From: Enterobacter sp. RHBSTW-00175
GTDB lineage: Bacteria; Pseudomonadota; Gammaproteobacteria; Enterobacterales; Enterobacteriaceae
DNA: 64,000 bases
Assembly (NCBI RefSeq): GCF_013927005.1
Contig: NZ_CP055930.1
Span: 2,046,001-2,110,000 of the forward strand
Reading direction: 5' to 3'
Part shown: positions 19,572-28,269 of the stretch, piece after piece
Numbering within the stretch: the first letter of the stretch is position 1
Layout of the letters: each line of letters begins with the position of its first letter
Notes under the pieces: model-generated
Seen by the model: only the letters and a program-made list of their open reading frames with translations
Told to the model about the DNA's origin: nothing
The model's database searches: none
Program-made: the position numbers and the translations under genes

Positions 19572-21695
19572 TTACACGCGTTCCACGCCAATCAGAATGG
19601 CGGTTTCCGGGTCCAGGATCGGCAGCGCAATCCCCGCCTGCATCAACCACTCACCGCTCACCGTTTGCGGTGTTTCCATCCACGCCGGTAACTTGCGCAT
19701 GGTGTGGCCGCCCTCACCCGTTAAACGAATATTCGGGTGATCGAGCAGGGTGATGCGATACTGCGCGCTGGCCTCCAGCCCCGGCATGCGCAGCGGCATC
19801 ATCAGGGTGTAATCCGGCATCGCGAGCTGGCTGACAATAAACAGCCCCTGCGTTTTGTCTTCGCTCACTATACCCTGCGCCAGGGTGCTGCTATCCGGCA
19901 TATCTACCCGCCACTGGATACCGTGATGGATAACCTCGCGCCACTGCTTATGCAGCGCGGCGTAATGGCGATACCCTTCGCGTTCCTGCGCGTCCACGCT
20001 GAGTGGATCCAGCTCCAGCCCCATATGGCCAAACAACGCCGTCAGGCCACGGAAGGCTATGCTGTGCTGGCGGAAGGTGGCGTGACATTTATGATGACCG
20101 ATATGCGCGCCCATCACCTCTGGCGGGAAGAAATAGCTCATGCCCCGCTGAATGGTGTTGCGCTCCAGCGCATCGTTATTATCTGAAGCCCAGAAACGGT
20201 GACTGCGGGTCAACACCTCATAGTCAATGCGTCCGCCGCCGGAAGAACAGGATTCAAATTCAATATGCGGGAAACGCTCGCCCAGCACATCTAACAGACG
20301 ATAGAACTGGTGCGTTTGTGCATCGGCGGCGGCTTTACCGTTATGCCCGGGCTGCACCAGCTCGCGGTTCATATCCCATTTCACGTAGTCGACCGCATGT
20401 TCGCCCAGAAGCCAGCTCATACGTTCGACCAGATAGTCGAAAGCTTCCGGGATATTCAGGTTGAGTACCAGCTGATGACGTCCGGTCGCCTGCTCGTAGC
20501 CCGGCAACGCCAGCACCCAGTCGGGATGTGCACGGTAGAGGTCAGAATCAGGGCTAATCATTTCCGGCTCAACCCAGATGCCAAACTCCATGCCGAGTTG
20601 TTTCACATGATTGATGACCGGCGTCAGGCCGTTCGGGTATTTTTTCTCATCCAGATACCAGTCGCCCAGCGCGCGGCGATCATCGTTGCGGCCTTTGAAC
20701 CAGCCATCGTCGATAATAAAACGCTCGACACCCAACGCCGCCGCTTCGTCGGCCATCCGCATAATGTATTCAGGATCATGGTGGAAATAGATCCCTTCCC
20801 AGGTGTTGAGGTGCACCGGGCGCGGTTTGTTTTCCGGGAAGCGGATAATGTTGCTACGCAGGTAGCGGTGGAACTGCTGGCTCATGCCGTTCAGCCCCTG
20901 CGCTGAGTAGCTCGCAAACAGGCGCGGCGTCCAGAGCGTTTCCCCTTCGTTAATCGCCATTTCCCCTGGCAGATAGAGCGCTTCGGCCTGGAGATAACGG
21001 CGTCCATCCGTTTTGGCTTCAGCGCGCAGGCGGTGGTTACCGCTCCAGCCCAGATGTACGCCCCAGACGTCACCCTGCATTTCGCTGAAAGACGAGGTGC
21101 CTGAGATCAGCGCCGGGAAGTGCTCATGGGATGTTTTTCCGCGGCGGTTTTCTATCACAAAGCTGTTGTGCTCAAGCTTCACGCGGTGCGGCTGAAATTC
21201 GTGGATCCAGCGCCCATGAAAGGCCATCACTTCCTGAGCGCGTTCCGCAACCGGCAGCGTCACGGCAAAGCGGTCAACCTGCCAGGGAAGTGCGCGCAGG
21301 TTAGTTAAACCATGACGTACCACCAGCACGCCACTGGCATCGAGCGCCAGCTCACTGGTCAGGCGCAGGCCAGCGTGCGCATCTTCTGCCGTCACCGTCA
21401 GGGTGTGCCCCTGCAGCCGTACATCAGATGTCCTGAATACCGGCGAGCCGTCCAGCCCCTGCCGGTGCCCCTCAATCCCGGGCGACCCAAACAAACCGTG
21501 GCCCAGCTCCGCCATCAGCGTGACCGGGGAGTCAACATCCAGTCTGCCGTTGGCCACCGGGCGCGACAGACTAGCTGCATCCAGTGGTGAAAAGTGGCTA
21601 AGATGTGGCCCCCAGTAGAGAATTTCGGCGAACGGGTGCGTTTTTATCACCACGTCTACCGTCTTACTTTCGAGTCGTAAAATGAAATCTTGCAT
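19572..21695 (-). CDS. rafA: Alpha-galactosidase RafA (glycoside hydrolase family 36)
   Basis: Hydrolyses alpha-1,6-linked galactose from raffinose and melibiose in the cytoplasm. It has 707 residues, close to the 708 of plasmid RafA. The GH36 nucleophile Asp is in YVKWDMNREL, and the acid/base Asp in RFWASDNND follows the family's CSSGGGRID stretch. An N-terminal beta-sandwich precedes the TIM barrel. The start is MQDFILRLES with a GGAG ribosome site. It is the first gene after the twin operators and precedes rafB. No sucrose hydrolase (rafD) follows, so the sucrose released from raffinose would need another enzyme. Confidence 0.9.
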   Translation of the reverse strand: MQDFILRLESKTVDVVIKTHPFAEILYWGPHLSHFSPLDAASLSRPVANGRLDVDSPVTLMAELGHGLFGSPGIEGHRQGLDGSPVFRTSDVRLQGHTLTVTAEDAHAGLRLTSELALDASGVLVVRHGLTNLRALPWQVDRFAVTLPVAERAQEVMAFHGRWIHEFQPHRVKLEHNSFVIENRRGKTSHEHFPALISGTSSFSEMQGDVWGVHLGWSGNHRLRAEAKTDGRRYLQAEALYLPGEMAINEGETLWTPRLFASYSAQGLNGMSQQFHRYLRSNIIRFPENKPRPVHLNTWEGIYFHHDPEYIMRMADEAAALGVERFIIDDGWFKGRNDDRRALGDWYLDEKKYPNGLTPVINHVKQLGMEFGIWVEPEMISPDSDLYRAHPDWVLALPGYEQATGRHQLVLNLNIPEAFDYLVERMSWLLGEHAVDYVKWDMNRELVQPGHNGKAAADAQTHQFYRLLDVLGERFPHIEFESCSSGGGRIDYEVLTRSHRFWASDNNDALERNTIQRGMSYFFPPEVMGAHIGHHKCHATFRQHSIAFRGLTALFGHMGLELDPLSVDAQEREGYRHYAALHKQWREVIHHGIQWRVDMPDSSTLAQGIVSEDKTQGLFIVSQLAMPDYTLMMPLRMPGLEASAQYRITLLDHPNIRLTGEGGHTMRKLPAWMETPQTVSGEWLMQAGIALPILDPETAILIGVERV

Positions 21696-21731
21696 CAGAC
21701 ATCTCCTGTCATCGGGATGCCCTGAGTGTTG

Positions 21732-21770
21732 ATCCGAAACGTTTCGGATGAGAACCAAAACGTTTCGGAT
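21732..21770 (-). promoter_or_regulatory. Twin operators of the raf operon
   Basis: Operator 1 (21732-21749) is a perfect 18 bp palindrome with half-site ATCCGAAAC. Operator 2 (21753-21770) is the same palindrome with two changes in one half. They are separated by 3 bp, so centres are 21 bp apart, two helical turns. The CG-centred form is typical for LacI/GalR proteins, and the location between rafR and rafA matches the twin operator design of the plasmid raffinose operon. Confidence 0.88.
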
Positions 21771-21799
21771 TTGTGATCGGGTTTGGAAATTTGCTGTAT

Positions 21800-22795
21800 T
21801 TAGGCCGTCTGACCTGGGGAGAATTCCGGCTGCCAGAGCACCTGAAGCTGAGCGATATCGTCGCCGTTAATCAGCTGGCGCACCATATCGGCAATCTGTA
21901 TTCCCACGCCCTGTCGCGTTGACTGGATAACGGATGCCACGTCGATTTCCACGATGCTGTCCTGCGGCAAACCGTCGTATACCACCAGCGACACCGCGTT
22001 TTCGCCTGTTAAGCGGCCACGCTGTGCCAGTGCCATGGCCGCGCCGTCGCCGTGGGTGTTGCAGTCGGTAATGATGGCTGTAGGCGGTTGTGGCAAAGAG
22101 AGGAGTTCATTCGTGGTGGCATACCCCACGCGACGCGATGGCGGCATGGCGCGCAGCCATTCGCTGGAAAGGCCAGCTTCCCGCAATGCGTCCAGATAAC
22201 CCTGCCGACGCTGCGTAATGAAAGCCTGACTGTTGCTCTCACCCAGAAACGCAATCCGCTGATGGCCCTTGTCGATAAGCCAGCGGGTCGCCTGATACGT
22301 ACCAGCATAATTGTCGAAATCGAACCATGCGTACGGTTGCGGCAACTGGCTACGCCCGAGCGCCAGGAAAGGAAATCCGGCGGCCTGGAGCTGCTCCAGA
22401 CGCGGGTCATGATCCAGCGTATGCGCCACAATCAGCGCATCCACGCGGCGGCTTTGCACCATGCGCATGTAGCTGTGCTTGTCGGCCAGATCGTCATCGG
22501 CAATCAGCAGGAGATCGATTTCATGTCGCGCAAGTTCGTGGCTAATTTCGCCGACCATGTCCATAAATACGCTGTTATTGAGCGGAACAGGATGAACCGG
22601 AAACACCAGACCGACGGCATCGATTTTACCCATCTTCAGACGCCGGGCGAAGGTATTAGGCCGGTAACCCCGTCGCTGGGCCTCCGCTTCAACGCGGGTG
22701 CGCGTCTCACTGGAGACGTCGTCATATCCGTTCAGGGCGCGGCTGACGGTGGTAACAGACAACCCCAGTTCTTTGGCAATGGCTTTAAGCGACAT
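21800..22795 (-). CDS. rafR: LacI-family repressor RafR
   Basis: Transcriptional repressor of 331 residues. The N-terminal helix-turn-helix shows the LacI pattern (LKAIAKELGLSVTTVSRALN, hinge YRPNTFARRLKMG), followed by a periplasmic-binding-protein-like effector domain from about residue 60. It lies directly upstream of rafA on the same strand, with the twin operators in the gap, so the likely effector is an alpha-galactoside such as melibiose. The gene ends 105 bases before rafA and starts 17 bases after the stop of the unrelated XRE gene. Confidence 0.86.
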   Translation of the reverse strand: MSLKAIAKELGLSVTTVSRALNGYDDVSSETRTRVEAEAQRRGYRPNTFARRLKMGKIDAVGLVFPVHPVPLNNSVFMDMVGEISHELARHEIDLLLIADDDLADKHSYMRMVQSRRVDALIVAHTLDHDPRLEQLQAAGFPFLALGRSQLPQPYAWFDFDNYAGTYQATRWLIDKGHQRIAFLGESNSQAFITQRRQGYLDALREAGLSSEWLRAMPPSRRVGYATTNELLSLPQPPTAIITDCNTHGDGAAMALAQRGRLTGENAVSLVVYDGLPQDSIVEIDVASVIQSTRQGVGIQIADMVRQLINGDDIAQLQVLWQPEFSPGQTA

Positions 22796-22812
22796 GATTT
22801 TCCGTAACTTCG

Positions 22813-23361
22813 TTAGTTTTGTTCCGCAACCAGCAACGCATGGGTATCCGGCTCCAGCGCCTTAAAAATATGCGGCAGATCGGCGGGATAGCAAATGTAA
22901 TCCCCTGGCCCCAACTCCTCTGGCGCATCCGTCAGGCCAACCAGCGCCCGGCCTTGCGTCACAATAATATGCTCAACCGAGCCCGGCGGATGCGGCTGGG
23001 AAATACGATCCGCACCCGGCTGCGTCAGCAGCAAATAGACATCCCGACGGGCACCCGGCGGGCACCCGGCCAGCAAAATCGCCTGATAGTTTGCCTGTTC
23101 AGCAATCACTTTGGTGCCTTCACCACGGCGAATAACCTGCGTGGTGGGCTGCTGCGGCTCCAGCAAGCGGGCAAACGGAATACCCAGCGCAACACAAAGC
23201 GACCAGAGCGTCTCCAGGCTTGGGTTACCGTTGCCGGATTCCAGCTGCGAAAGCGTGGACTTGGCGATCCCGGCACGGCGGGCAATTTCCGCCAGTGAAA
23301 GCCCGGTTCGCAGGCGTTCTCGCACCAGACTTTTGGCGATCACGCTAATTGGCTGCGTCAT
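22813..23361 (-). CDS. XRE-family regulator with C-terminal cupin domain
   Basis: Predicted DNA-binding regulator of 182 residues. An HTH_3 domain occupies about 8-65 (TGLSLAEIARRAGIAKSTLS, then SGNGNPSLETLWSLCVALGI) and a small-molecule-binding cupin domain about 105-175 (HPPGSVEHIIVTQGRALVG). It is divergent from azlC with a 101 bp spacer containing a palindrome. This pairing is common for regulators of AzlCD exporters, so control by an amino acid or related ligand is inferred. The stop is 17 bases from the start of rafR, on the same strand. Confidence 0.82.
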   Translation of the reverse strand: MTQPISVIAKSLVRERLRTGLSLAEIARRAGIAKSTLSQLESGNGNPSLETLWSLCVALGIPFARLLEPQQPTTQVIRRGEGTKVIAEQANYQAILLAGCPPGARRDVYLLLTQPGADRISQPHPPGSVEHIIVTQGRALVGLTDAPEELGPGDYICYPADLPHIFKALEPDTHALLVAEQN

Positions 23362-23385
23362 ATAACGGCCTCTGTTCTATAAATC

Positions 23386-23398
23386 GAACGAATCGTTC
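23386..23398. promoter_or_regulatory. Palindromic operator candidate for the XRE regulator
   Basis: GAACGAATCGTTC is a perfect 13 bp palindrome centred on A in the divergent spacer. Half-copies (CGTTC) recur at 23421-23425 and 23441-23445, the first beside a TATAAT at 23428-23433 that could serve azlC. Assignment to the adjacent regulator is inference. Confidence 0.6.
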
Positions 23399-23462
23399 AT
23401 CTTGAAAAACGATATTGATGCGTTCATTATAATGGAAATACGTTCGATATGGCTAAAATTGT

Positions 23463-24122
23463 ATGAAGCATCACCTCTCCTGCCTTAAGGGCGACACGAT
23501 AAAAGCAATCATCCTGGTGTGCCTGGCGGTGGGCGTAGTCGGGATGTCCTATGGCTCGCTGGCGATGGCGTATGGTTTCCCGGTCTGGGTGCCGTTTGTG
23601 CTGTCTATCACCGTGCTGGCGGGCGCGTCTGAATTTATGTTTATCGGCATTGTGGCGAGCGGCGGTAATCCGCTGGCGGCTGCCGCTGCGGGCTTACTGG
23701 TCAACGCGCGTCATGTCCCGTTCGGCGTAACAGTGCGTGAACTGGTGGGTAAGCGCGGCCTCAGCCTGCTCGGCTGCCACATCATGAACGATGAAAGTGT
23801 GGTCTTTGGCCTGTCGCAAAAAACGCCTGAACAGCGAAAAGCCGCCTACTGGTTATGCGGTCTTGGCGTGGCGCTCATCTGGCCGCTCGGCGCGTTACTG
23901 GGGGCAGTGGTTGGCAAGCTCTTACCCGCCCCGGAAACCATCGGACTGGATGCCGTGTTCCCTGCCATTTTACTGGCGCTGGTGGTTCCGGCATTTAAAA
24001 ACCGCACCACGCTTATCCGCGCCTGTAGCGGCGCCATGTTGTCGCTGGCCGCCGTGCCATTTGCCCCGGTCGGTTTACCGGTTCTTCTTTCTTTACTGGG
24101 CCTGGCGGCGAGGAAAAAATAA
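23463..24122 (+). CDS. AzlC-family branched-chain amino acid exporter, large subunit
   Basis: Inner-membrane protein of 219 residues with several hydrophobic segments, related to AzlC and to YgaZ, which with its small partner exports L-valine in E. coli. Family features include GMSYGSLAMAYG, the AGASEFMF segment and LLVNARHVPFG. It overlaps azlD by one base (TAATG), so the two subunits are co-translated. Substrate is not shown by sequence; valine or methionine are the family precedents. Confidence 0.85.
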   Translation: MKHHLSCLKGDTIKAIILVCLAVGVVGMSYGSLAMAYGFPVWVPFVLSITVLAGASEFMFIGIVASGGNPLAAAAAGLLVNARHVPFGVTVRELVGKRGLSLLGCHIMNDESVVFGLSQKTPEQRKAAYWLCGLGVALIWPLGALLGAVVGKLLPAPETIGLDAVFPAILLALVVPAFKNRTTLIRACSGAMLSLAAVPFAPVGLPVLLSLLGLAARKK

Positions 24123-24445
24123 TGGGAAACATGACATTCTTTATTCTGGGTATCGCCATCTTATCGGCAGGGACGTATCTGATGCGTCTTGGCGGGGCGA
24201 AACTTGGGAACCGACTGGCGCTTTCTGAGCGTTCACAGGCGCTGCTTTCTGACGCGGCAACGGTATTGCTGTTCTCCGTGGCGCTGGCGACCACGTTTTA
24301 TGAAGGGGAACACTTCGCCGGAATGGCGCGGGTGCTGGGCGTGGCGTTTGCGGTGTTTTTAGCCTGGCGAAAAATGCCGTTAATTGTGGTAATCGTGGCG
24401 GCGGCGGTCGTGACGGCGCTGCTGCGTCTGGCAGGAATACAGTAA
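24122..24445 (+). CDS. AzlD-family transporter small subunit
   Basis: Membrane protein of 107 residues with four hydrophobic segments, the usual AzlD/YgaH size. It starts MGNMTFFILGIAILSAGTYL and contains the family stretch TYLMRLGGAKLG. It is the partner of the preceding AzlC protein. It ends just before a hairpin that separates it from the convergent fimbrial cluster. Confidence 0.85.
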   Translation: MGNMTFFILGIAILSAGTYLMRLGGAKLGNRLALSERSQALLSDAATVLLFSVALATTFYEGEHFAGMARVLGVAFAVFLAWRKMPLIVVIVAAAVVTALLRLAGIQ

Positions 24446-24447
24446 AA

Positions 24448-24472
24448 GCCCGACAGCACGCGACCGTCGGGC
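24448..24472. terminator. Hairpin between azlD and the convergent fimbrial cluster
   Basis: GCCCGAC (24448-24454) and GTCGGGC (24466-24472) form a perfect 7 bp stem right after the azlD stop. No long T run is present, so it is a possible weak bidirectional terminator. Confidence 0.5.
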
Positions 24473-24482
24473 AAGGCGGCGC

Positions 24483-25073
24483 TTACTGCGCCGCGAGGGT
24501 ATCGTAATTTACCGTTAGCATTTCTTCGAGCTCCGCCGCATCGCCCGTCTTAAATGCGTTATCGTTGAGATAGGTGACCACGGAGAGCGTAACAACCAGC
24601 TGTTTGCCCGCCACCTCGCTGCCGTTCACCGCGACAAGAGACATATCCGGTGGTAGCGTAACCTCTGCCGCGCCAGCGGTAACCAGCCCTGAACCGCGCG
24701 GCATGGCTGCCAGCTGTACGGCGCTATTGTCCATACGGGCCTCTTTCGCCGTAATTTTCAGCGCACCGTTTTCGCTAAAGCGATAGGCGTGATTTCCACG
24801 GGTTGGCCCATCCACCTCAAGGCGGATCTTACGCGCATCAGGGCAGATCACCGACACCTGGATCTCACGCTCTGACGAGGCGTAACCCCGGTAATGTTTG
24901 CCGGCAATATCCGTACTGACCTTGCGCATCGTCTCCCGACGCAGGAGGCCATTGTTAACATTCTTCACCGAAGAAACGACCTGACACGCCTCTTCTGCCA
25001 GGACGGTGGGGGCATGAGCCATTGCGGCACAGGCCAACAGCAGTAAACAGGTGCGATAAATCATCAGAGACAT
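24483..25073 (-). CDS. Putative fimbrial minor subunit or adhesin (last gene of chaperone-usher cluster)
   Basis: Exported protein of 196 residues with a signal peptide ending near APTVLA-EEA. It contains two Cys (about residues 30 and 75) that could form the disulfide of a pilin-like fold. The rest is beta-rich, with no family I can name securely; a relation to the DUF1120 pilins of the same cluster is likely from context. Its start overlaps the usher stop by 10 bp, so it belongs to the same operon and is a candidate tip or minor subunit. Confidence 0.6.
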   Translation of the reverse strand: MSLMIYRTCLLLLACAAMAHAPTVLAEEACQVVSSVKNVNNGLLRRETMRKVSTDIAGKHYRGYASSEREIQVSVICPDARKIRLEVDGPTRGNHAYRFSENGALKITAKEARMDNSAVQLAAMPRGSGLVTAGAAEVTLPPDMSLVAVNGSEVAGKQLVVTLSVVTYLNDNAFKTGDAAELEEMLTVNYDTLAAQ

Positions 25074-27490
25074 TTTCCGTTTATCTCCTCGTAGAATTGA
25101 GTGGGGTCCGCTTCCGGTAACGTGAAACTCAGCCTGCAGCGGCCATTATCCTGCTTCGCATAGAGCGTCTGGCTGGCGGAAATATCATTCAGGAAGATGA
25201 TGCCGTCTTCCGGTGCTGAGGTGATGTACTCTCCTTTGCCATCCACGACAGAAACACCTTTCGGTAACGGGGTGCCGTCCGCACGGGTGATGTTCAGCAG
25301 CACGCGCCGCTGGCTCAGCGTAGAAAACTTCCAGTGTGCAAACGCCCCGTGAGAGGCCTTCAGCGACGCGTGGCCATTGCTGACGTCCAGGTTGCCCGGC
25401 AGACTTTGCGTATCGATTTCCACCTTGCTTTCACTGAACGGCGTCAGAGCGGGGACGACTGCTCTGCCCCATTTGTCCGTCCAGACATCACCGCGAGGGG
25501 TGCCGATCGCCACGCCGGCAACAGGTTTATCCAGCGCCACGACCGCATAGGTATCCGTCACCGGATAAGGTGAGAAGGTGACGCCATCACCATGCGCGAC
25601 AATGCCACCGCTCAGCGCTACGGAGGCGTTACGGTTGCTTTCATTGTCACCGCCCAACCCCACCGCGAGCGAGGTGTAGTGCAGGTTACTGCTCAGCGAA
25701 CTGTCCCAATTTGTCACGTTATCATCGTGATCCTGAGAGACGCCCACCGTGTAGGTGTTTTCGTTGTTAAGTGAACCCATTGCACGGGTCCCATAAGAGG
25801 CTTTGCCCTCATTTTCCCGGTACCAGCTGTTGGTAGACACGCCGGAACGGCCCAGCGGCACGGACACATTCACATAAAACATGTCGCTATCGCTGGTGCT
25901 CTTATCGCCGTGGCTGATGTCTGATTCCCAGTTGACGCTGACGCTGAAAGAGCGAAACGACTGGGACCATGACGAAATAATACGACGGCTATCGTATTCG
26001 CTGTTCCAGGTCTGGTTGTTGTAGTAGCTCAGTGTGAAACGGCCCAGCATCGTATTCGACCAGCTCACGCCAACGCTGGTGTCGTATTTCGTGGTTGAGT
26101 AATCGTCGTCGCTGTACAGTTCCTGCATTTCACGGTACTTCGGCGTACCGTAGCTCCCGCCAAGCGACAGGCCGAGTCCATACGGCAATGAGTAGCCGAT
26201 ATCCAGCGTGGTTTTATTGCCATCGGTCTGCGAAAAGTTATCAATCGAGCCGAGAAAACCCAGCGAGGCATACATATGCTGCATCGGCACGGTGTCAACG
26301 TTGGCTGAGAAACCGTAATAGTGGTTATCCGCCATCACCATGCCAGCGAGAAAATTCATGCGGTTATTGATAGACCAACCGTTTGACGCGGCGACAATCC
26401 ATGGCTGCGTAAAGTTCGTCTCCATATTATCTGCACGTCCGACAGCAAGCGAAAATCCCGGCGCGCGGCCAACGTGGTTGCTGCGAAAGGTGCTGGCTGC
26501 AACCGTAAAATGACTTTCGCTGCCGTCGGTTTCCGTCACCGTGACGTTTAAATCTGTGTTCAGGTTGGCAATCGGCACATCACTTAAGGTGAACGGCCCG
26601 GCGGGTACCAGCGTGGAGAAAACCAGCTGTCCGCCCTGGCGAATATCCACGCGTGCCTGGGCGTTACGGGCAATACCACTGACCTCAATGCCGCTGCGAT
26701 AATCCGACTGGAGGGCGTTATCTGGCATCATCTGTACGCCATAAATGCCCGGCATACTGAAGCGGCTGTTAGCGATGTTAATTTGCCCTCCCTGGACCAT
26801 CACACCGTAGTCGGTAAAGGTGCGCTGAGCATAGGTGTACAGCGATTCGCTCTCGAACGGCATGCCGCTGCCGTCGCTGATAAACTGCGAACTGCGCACA
26901 ATCCAGTCGCCCGCGTTAAAACCGAACTCAAACGAAGACTGAAAGCGATCGGATTTATCATCATCAAAGTCGTAATGGGTGCCAAACATGGAGTAGTTCA
27001 GCATCGCCGCGCGTCCGCCGCGTACGTCAGCCACCTGGCGATCACTTTCCGGGTTAACGGCCTCTGGCGGCACAACCAGTGAAATTTCCTCAACGTCCGG
27101 GGAGGTGACCACGGTCGCATTTTTCCAGTACTGATGAATTAAGGGGCAAGTTTCACGTTTGAGTTTTTTATATAACCCGGCACTTTCCAGGAATTCGCCA
27201 TCAATACAAGGAAAACCCTCATCATTAAATTTCACGGGCATAATGCCGCGCTTTTTACCGTTAATGATGACGGTGACATTATGATAGCCCGGCATAAATC
27301 GCGGTGCGACGGCATAATAGTCAGCAATTGCCGGATCGAGGCCACTCTCTTTTAGCGCATCGGTATCGAATAACGCCCTTGCCAACTCCATCGAGGGCAA
27401 TGCAGTGGGAAGTATTTCTGCGCGAATGCTGAACGCTACCGCGCTCAGGAAAAATACCAGCGCACCTGATTTACAGGAGGAAAGTATCAT
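25064..27490 (-). CDS. Fimbrial outer-membrane usher protein
   Basis: Outer-membrane secretion pore that assembles pilin subunits delivered by the chaperone. It has 808 residues, in the FimD/PapC range. Order: signal peptide about 1-24, N-terminal chaperone-binding domain, beta-barrel with plug, and C-terminal domains ending with a CRLSF region. Start is at the ATG 27488-27490, which has GGAG six bases upstream; a GTG two codons earlier lacks that spacing. Cluster composition resembles the yhcA-yhcD-yhcE-yhcF group of E. coli. Confidence 0.9.
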   Translation of the reverse strand: MILSSCKSGALVFFLSAVAFSIRAEILPTALPSMELARALFDTDALKESGLDPAIADYYAVAPRFMPGYHNVTVIINGKKRGIMPVKFNDEGFPCIDGEFLESAGLYKKLKRETCPLIHQYWKNATVVTSPDVEEISLVVPPEAVNPESDRQVADVRGGRAAMLNYSMFGTHYDFDDDKSDRFQSSFEFGFNAGDWIVRSSQFISDGSGMPFESESLYTYAQRTFTDYGVMVQGGQINIANSRFSMPGIYGVQMMPDNALQSDYRSGIEVSGIARNAQARVDIRQGGQLVFSTLVPAGPFTLSDVPIANLNTDLNVTVTETDGSESHFTVAASTFRSNHVGRAPGFSLAVGRADNMETNFTQPWIVAASNGWSINNRMNFLAGMVMADNHYYGFSANVDTVPMQHMYASLGFLGSIDNFSQTDGNKTTLDIGYSLPYGLGLSLGGSYGTPKYREMQELYSDDDYSTTKYDTSVGVSWSNTMLGRFTLSYYNNQTWNSEYDSRRIISSWSQSFRSFSVSVNWESDISHGDKSTSDSDMFYVNVSVPLGRSGVSTNSWYRENEGKASYGTRAMGSLNNENTYTVGVSQDHDDNVTNWDSSLSSNLHYTSLAVGLGGDNESNRNASVALSGGIVAHGDGVTFSPYPVTDTYAVVALDKPVAGVAIGTPRGDVWTDKWGRAVVPALTPFSESKVEIDTQSLPGNLDVSNGHASLKASHGAFAHWKFSTLSQRRVLLNITRADGTPLPKGVSVVDGKGEYITSAPEDGIIFLNDISASQTLYAKQDNGRCRLSFTLPEADPTQFYEEINGKCL

Positions 27491-27510
27491 GGCCACTCCG
27501 TCTGGTATTA

Positions 27511-28194
27511 TTATTTTAATTCTGCAATGTAAGAACTGGCTTTATAGCCAAAACGGGTGGCGGGGTAAATTTCCACCTTGTTATCCTGTCCTGATATTGT
27601 GCTCCCCGACGTCGCTTTCATCGTCTGACCGGGAAGAATATAACTTTTATCAAATTTTACCTGTGTTCCGGACGGTAATAGCTTTGCGTTTTGTTCCATA
27701 CGTACCACATACGGTGTATCGTTTACCACCGTCAGGCTACCGCCTTTAATTTGCCAGTGCAGATCTTTCCACGGTTCCATATTCACTTCGAGACCTGCCG
27801 GGTGAATAATGACAGGCAGGTTCTGGCTGAAAACCATTTTAACTTTATTCTGCTCTCGCTGCGGAATGGTGGAAAAAATGACACGTTTTAAGTGTTCAGT
27901 TTTTAATTTTTCCGCACTATCTTTTAAGACAAAACGCACACGCTGAGTTTTACCGGCATTTACACGCACTACCGGCTGAGTAACAATCACACCCGGTTTT
28001 GGATCGTCCGGTAAATCGACAATACGGGTATAAAGAAGCTGAGCAGAATCGTCGGTATTTTTCACATCCATGCTCGCGCCGCGTTCGTCTTCTTTAATGA
28101 GCAGCAGTGAAGTGTCTGGCACCATACCGGCAGCAAACGTCTTCAGCGAAGATAAAAGAAAAACACAGAGCAACGTTTTTTTAGAAATAATCAT
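27511..28194 (-). CDS. Periplasmic fimbrial chaperone (PapD family)
   Basis: Periplasmic chaperone that caps pilin subunits by donor-strand complementation. It has 227 residues with a signal peptide about 1-21 (TLLCVFLLSSLKTFAAG). The G1/F1 features are seen: DLPDD near residue 60, then a conserved Arg and Lys in KTQRVRFVLKD. It lies between the pilin genes and the usher, 20 bases before the usher start. The protein has few Cys. Confidence 0.9.
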   Translation of the reverse strand: MIISKKTLLCVFLLSSLKTFAAGMVPDTSLLLIKEDERGASMDVKNTDDSAQLLYTRIVDLPDDPKPGVIVTQPVVRVNAGKTQRVRFVLKDSAEKLKTEHLKRVIFSTIPQREQNKVKMVFSQNLPVIIHPAGLEVNMEPWKDLHWQIKGGSLTVVNDTPYVVRMEQNAKLLPSGTQVKFDKSYILPGQTMKATSGSTISGQDNKVEIYPATRFGYKASSYIAELK

Positions 28195-28223
28195 AATATT
28201 AGTCCGTTAATATTGAGGGATAC

Positions 28224-28246
28224 TGCTCCCCTTAACCTGGGGAGCA
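28224..28246 (-). other. Hairpin between pilin gene and chaperone gene
   Basis: TGCTCCCC and GGGGAGCA arms (8 bp, perfect) with a 7-base loop follow the pilin stop. There is no T run, so it resembles an intercistronic processing or stabilising structure that lets pilin mRNA exceed chaperone-usher mRNA. A related hairpin with stem ACTGCTCC occupies the same position after the upstream pilin copy (29321-29346). Confidence 0.65.
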
Positions 28247-28269
28247 AAGAATTATCATCCTGATAATAA

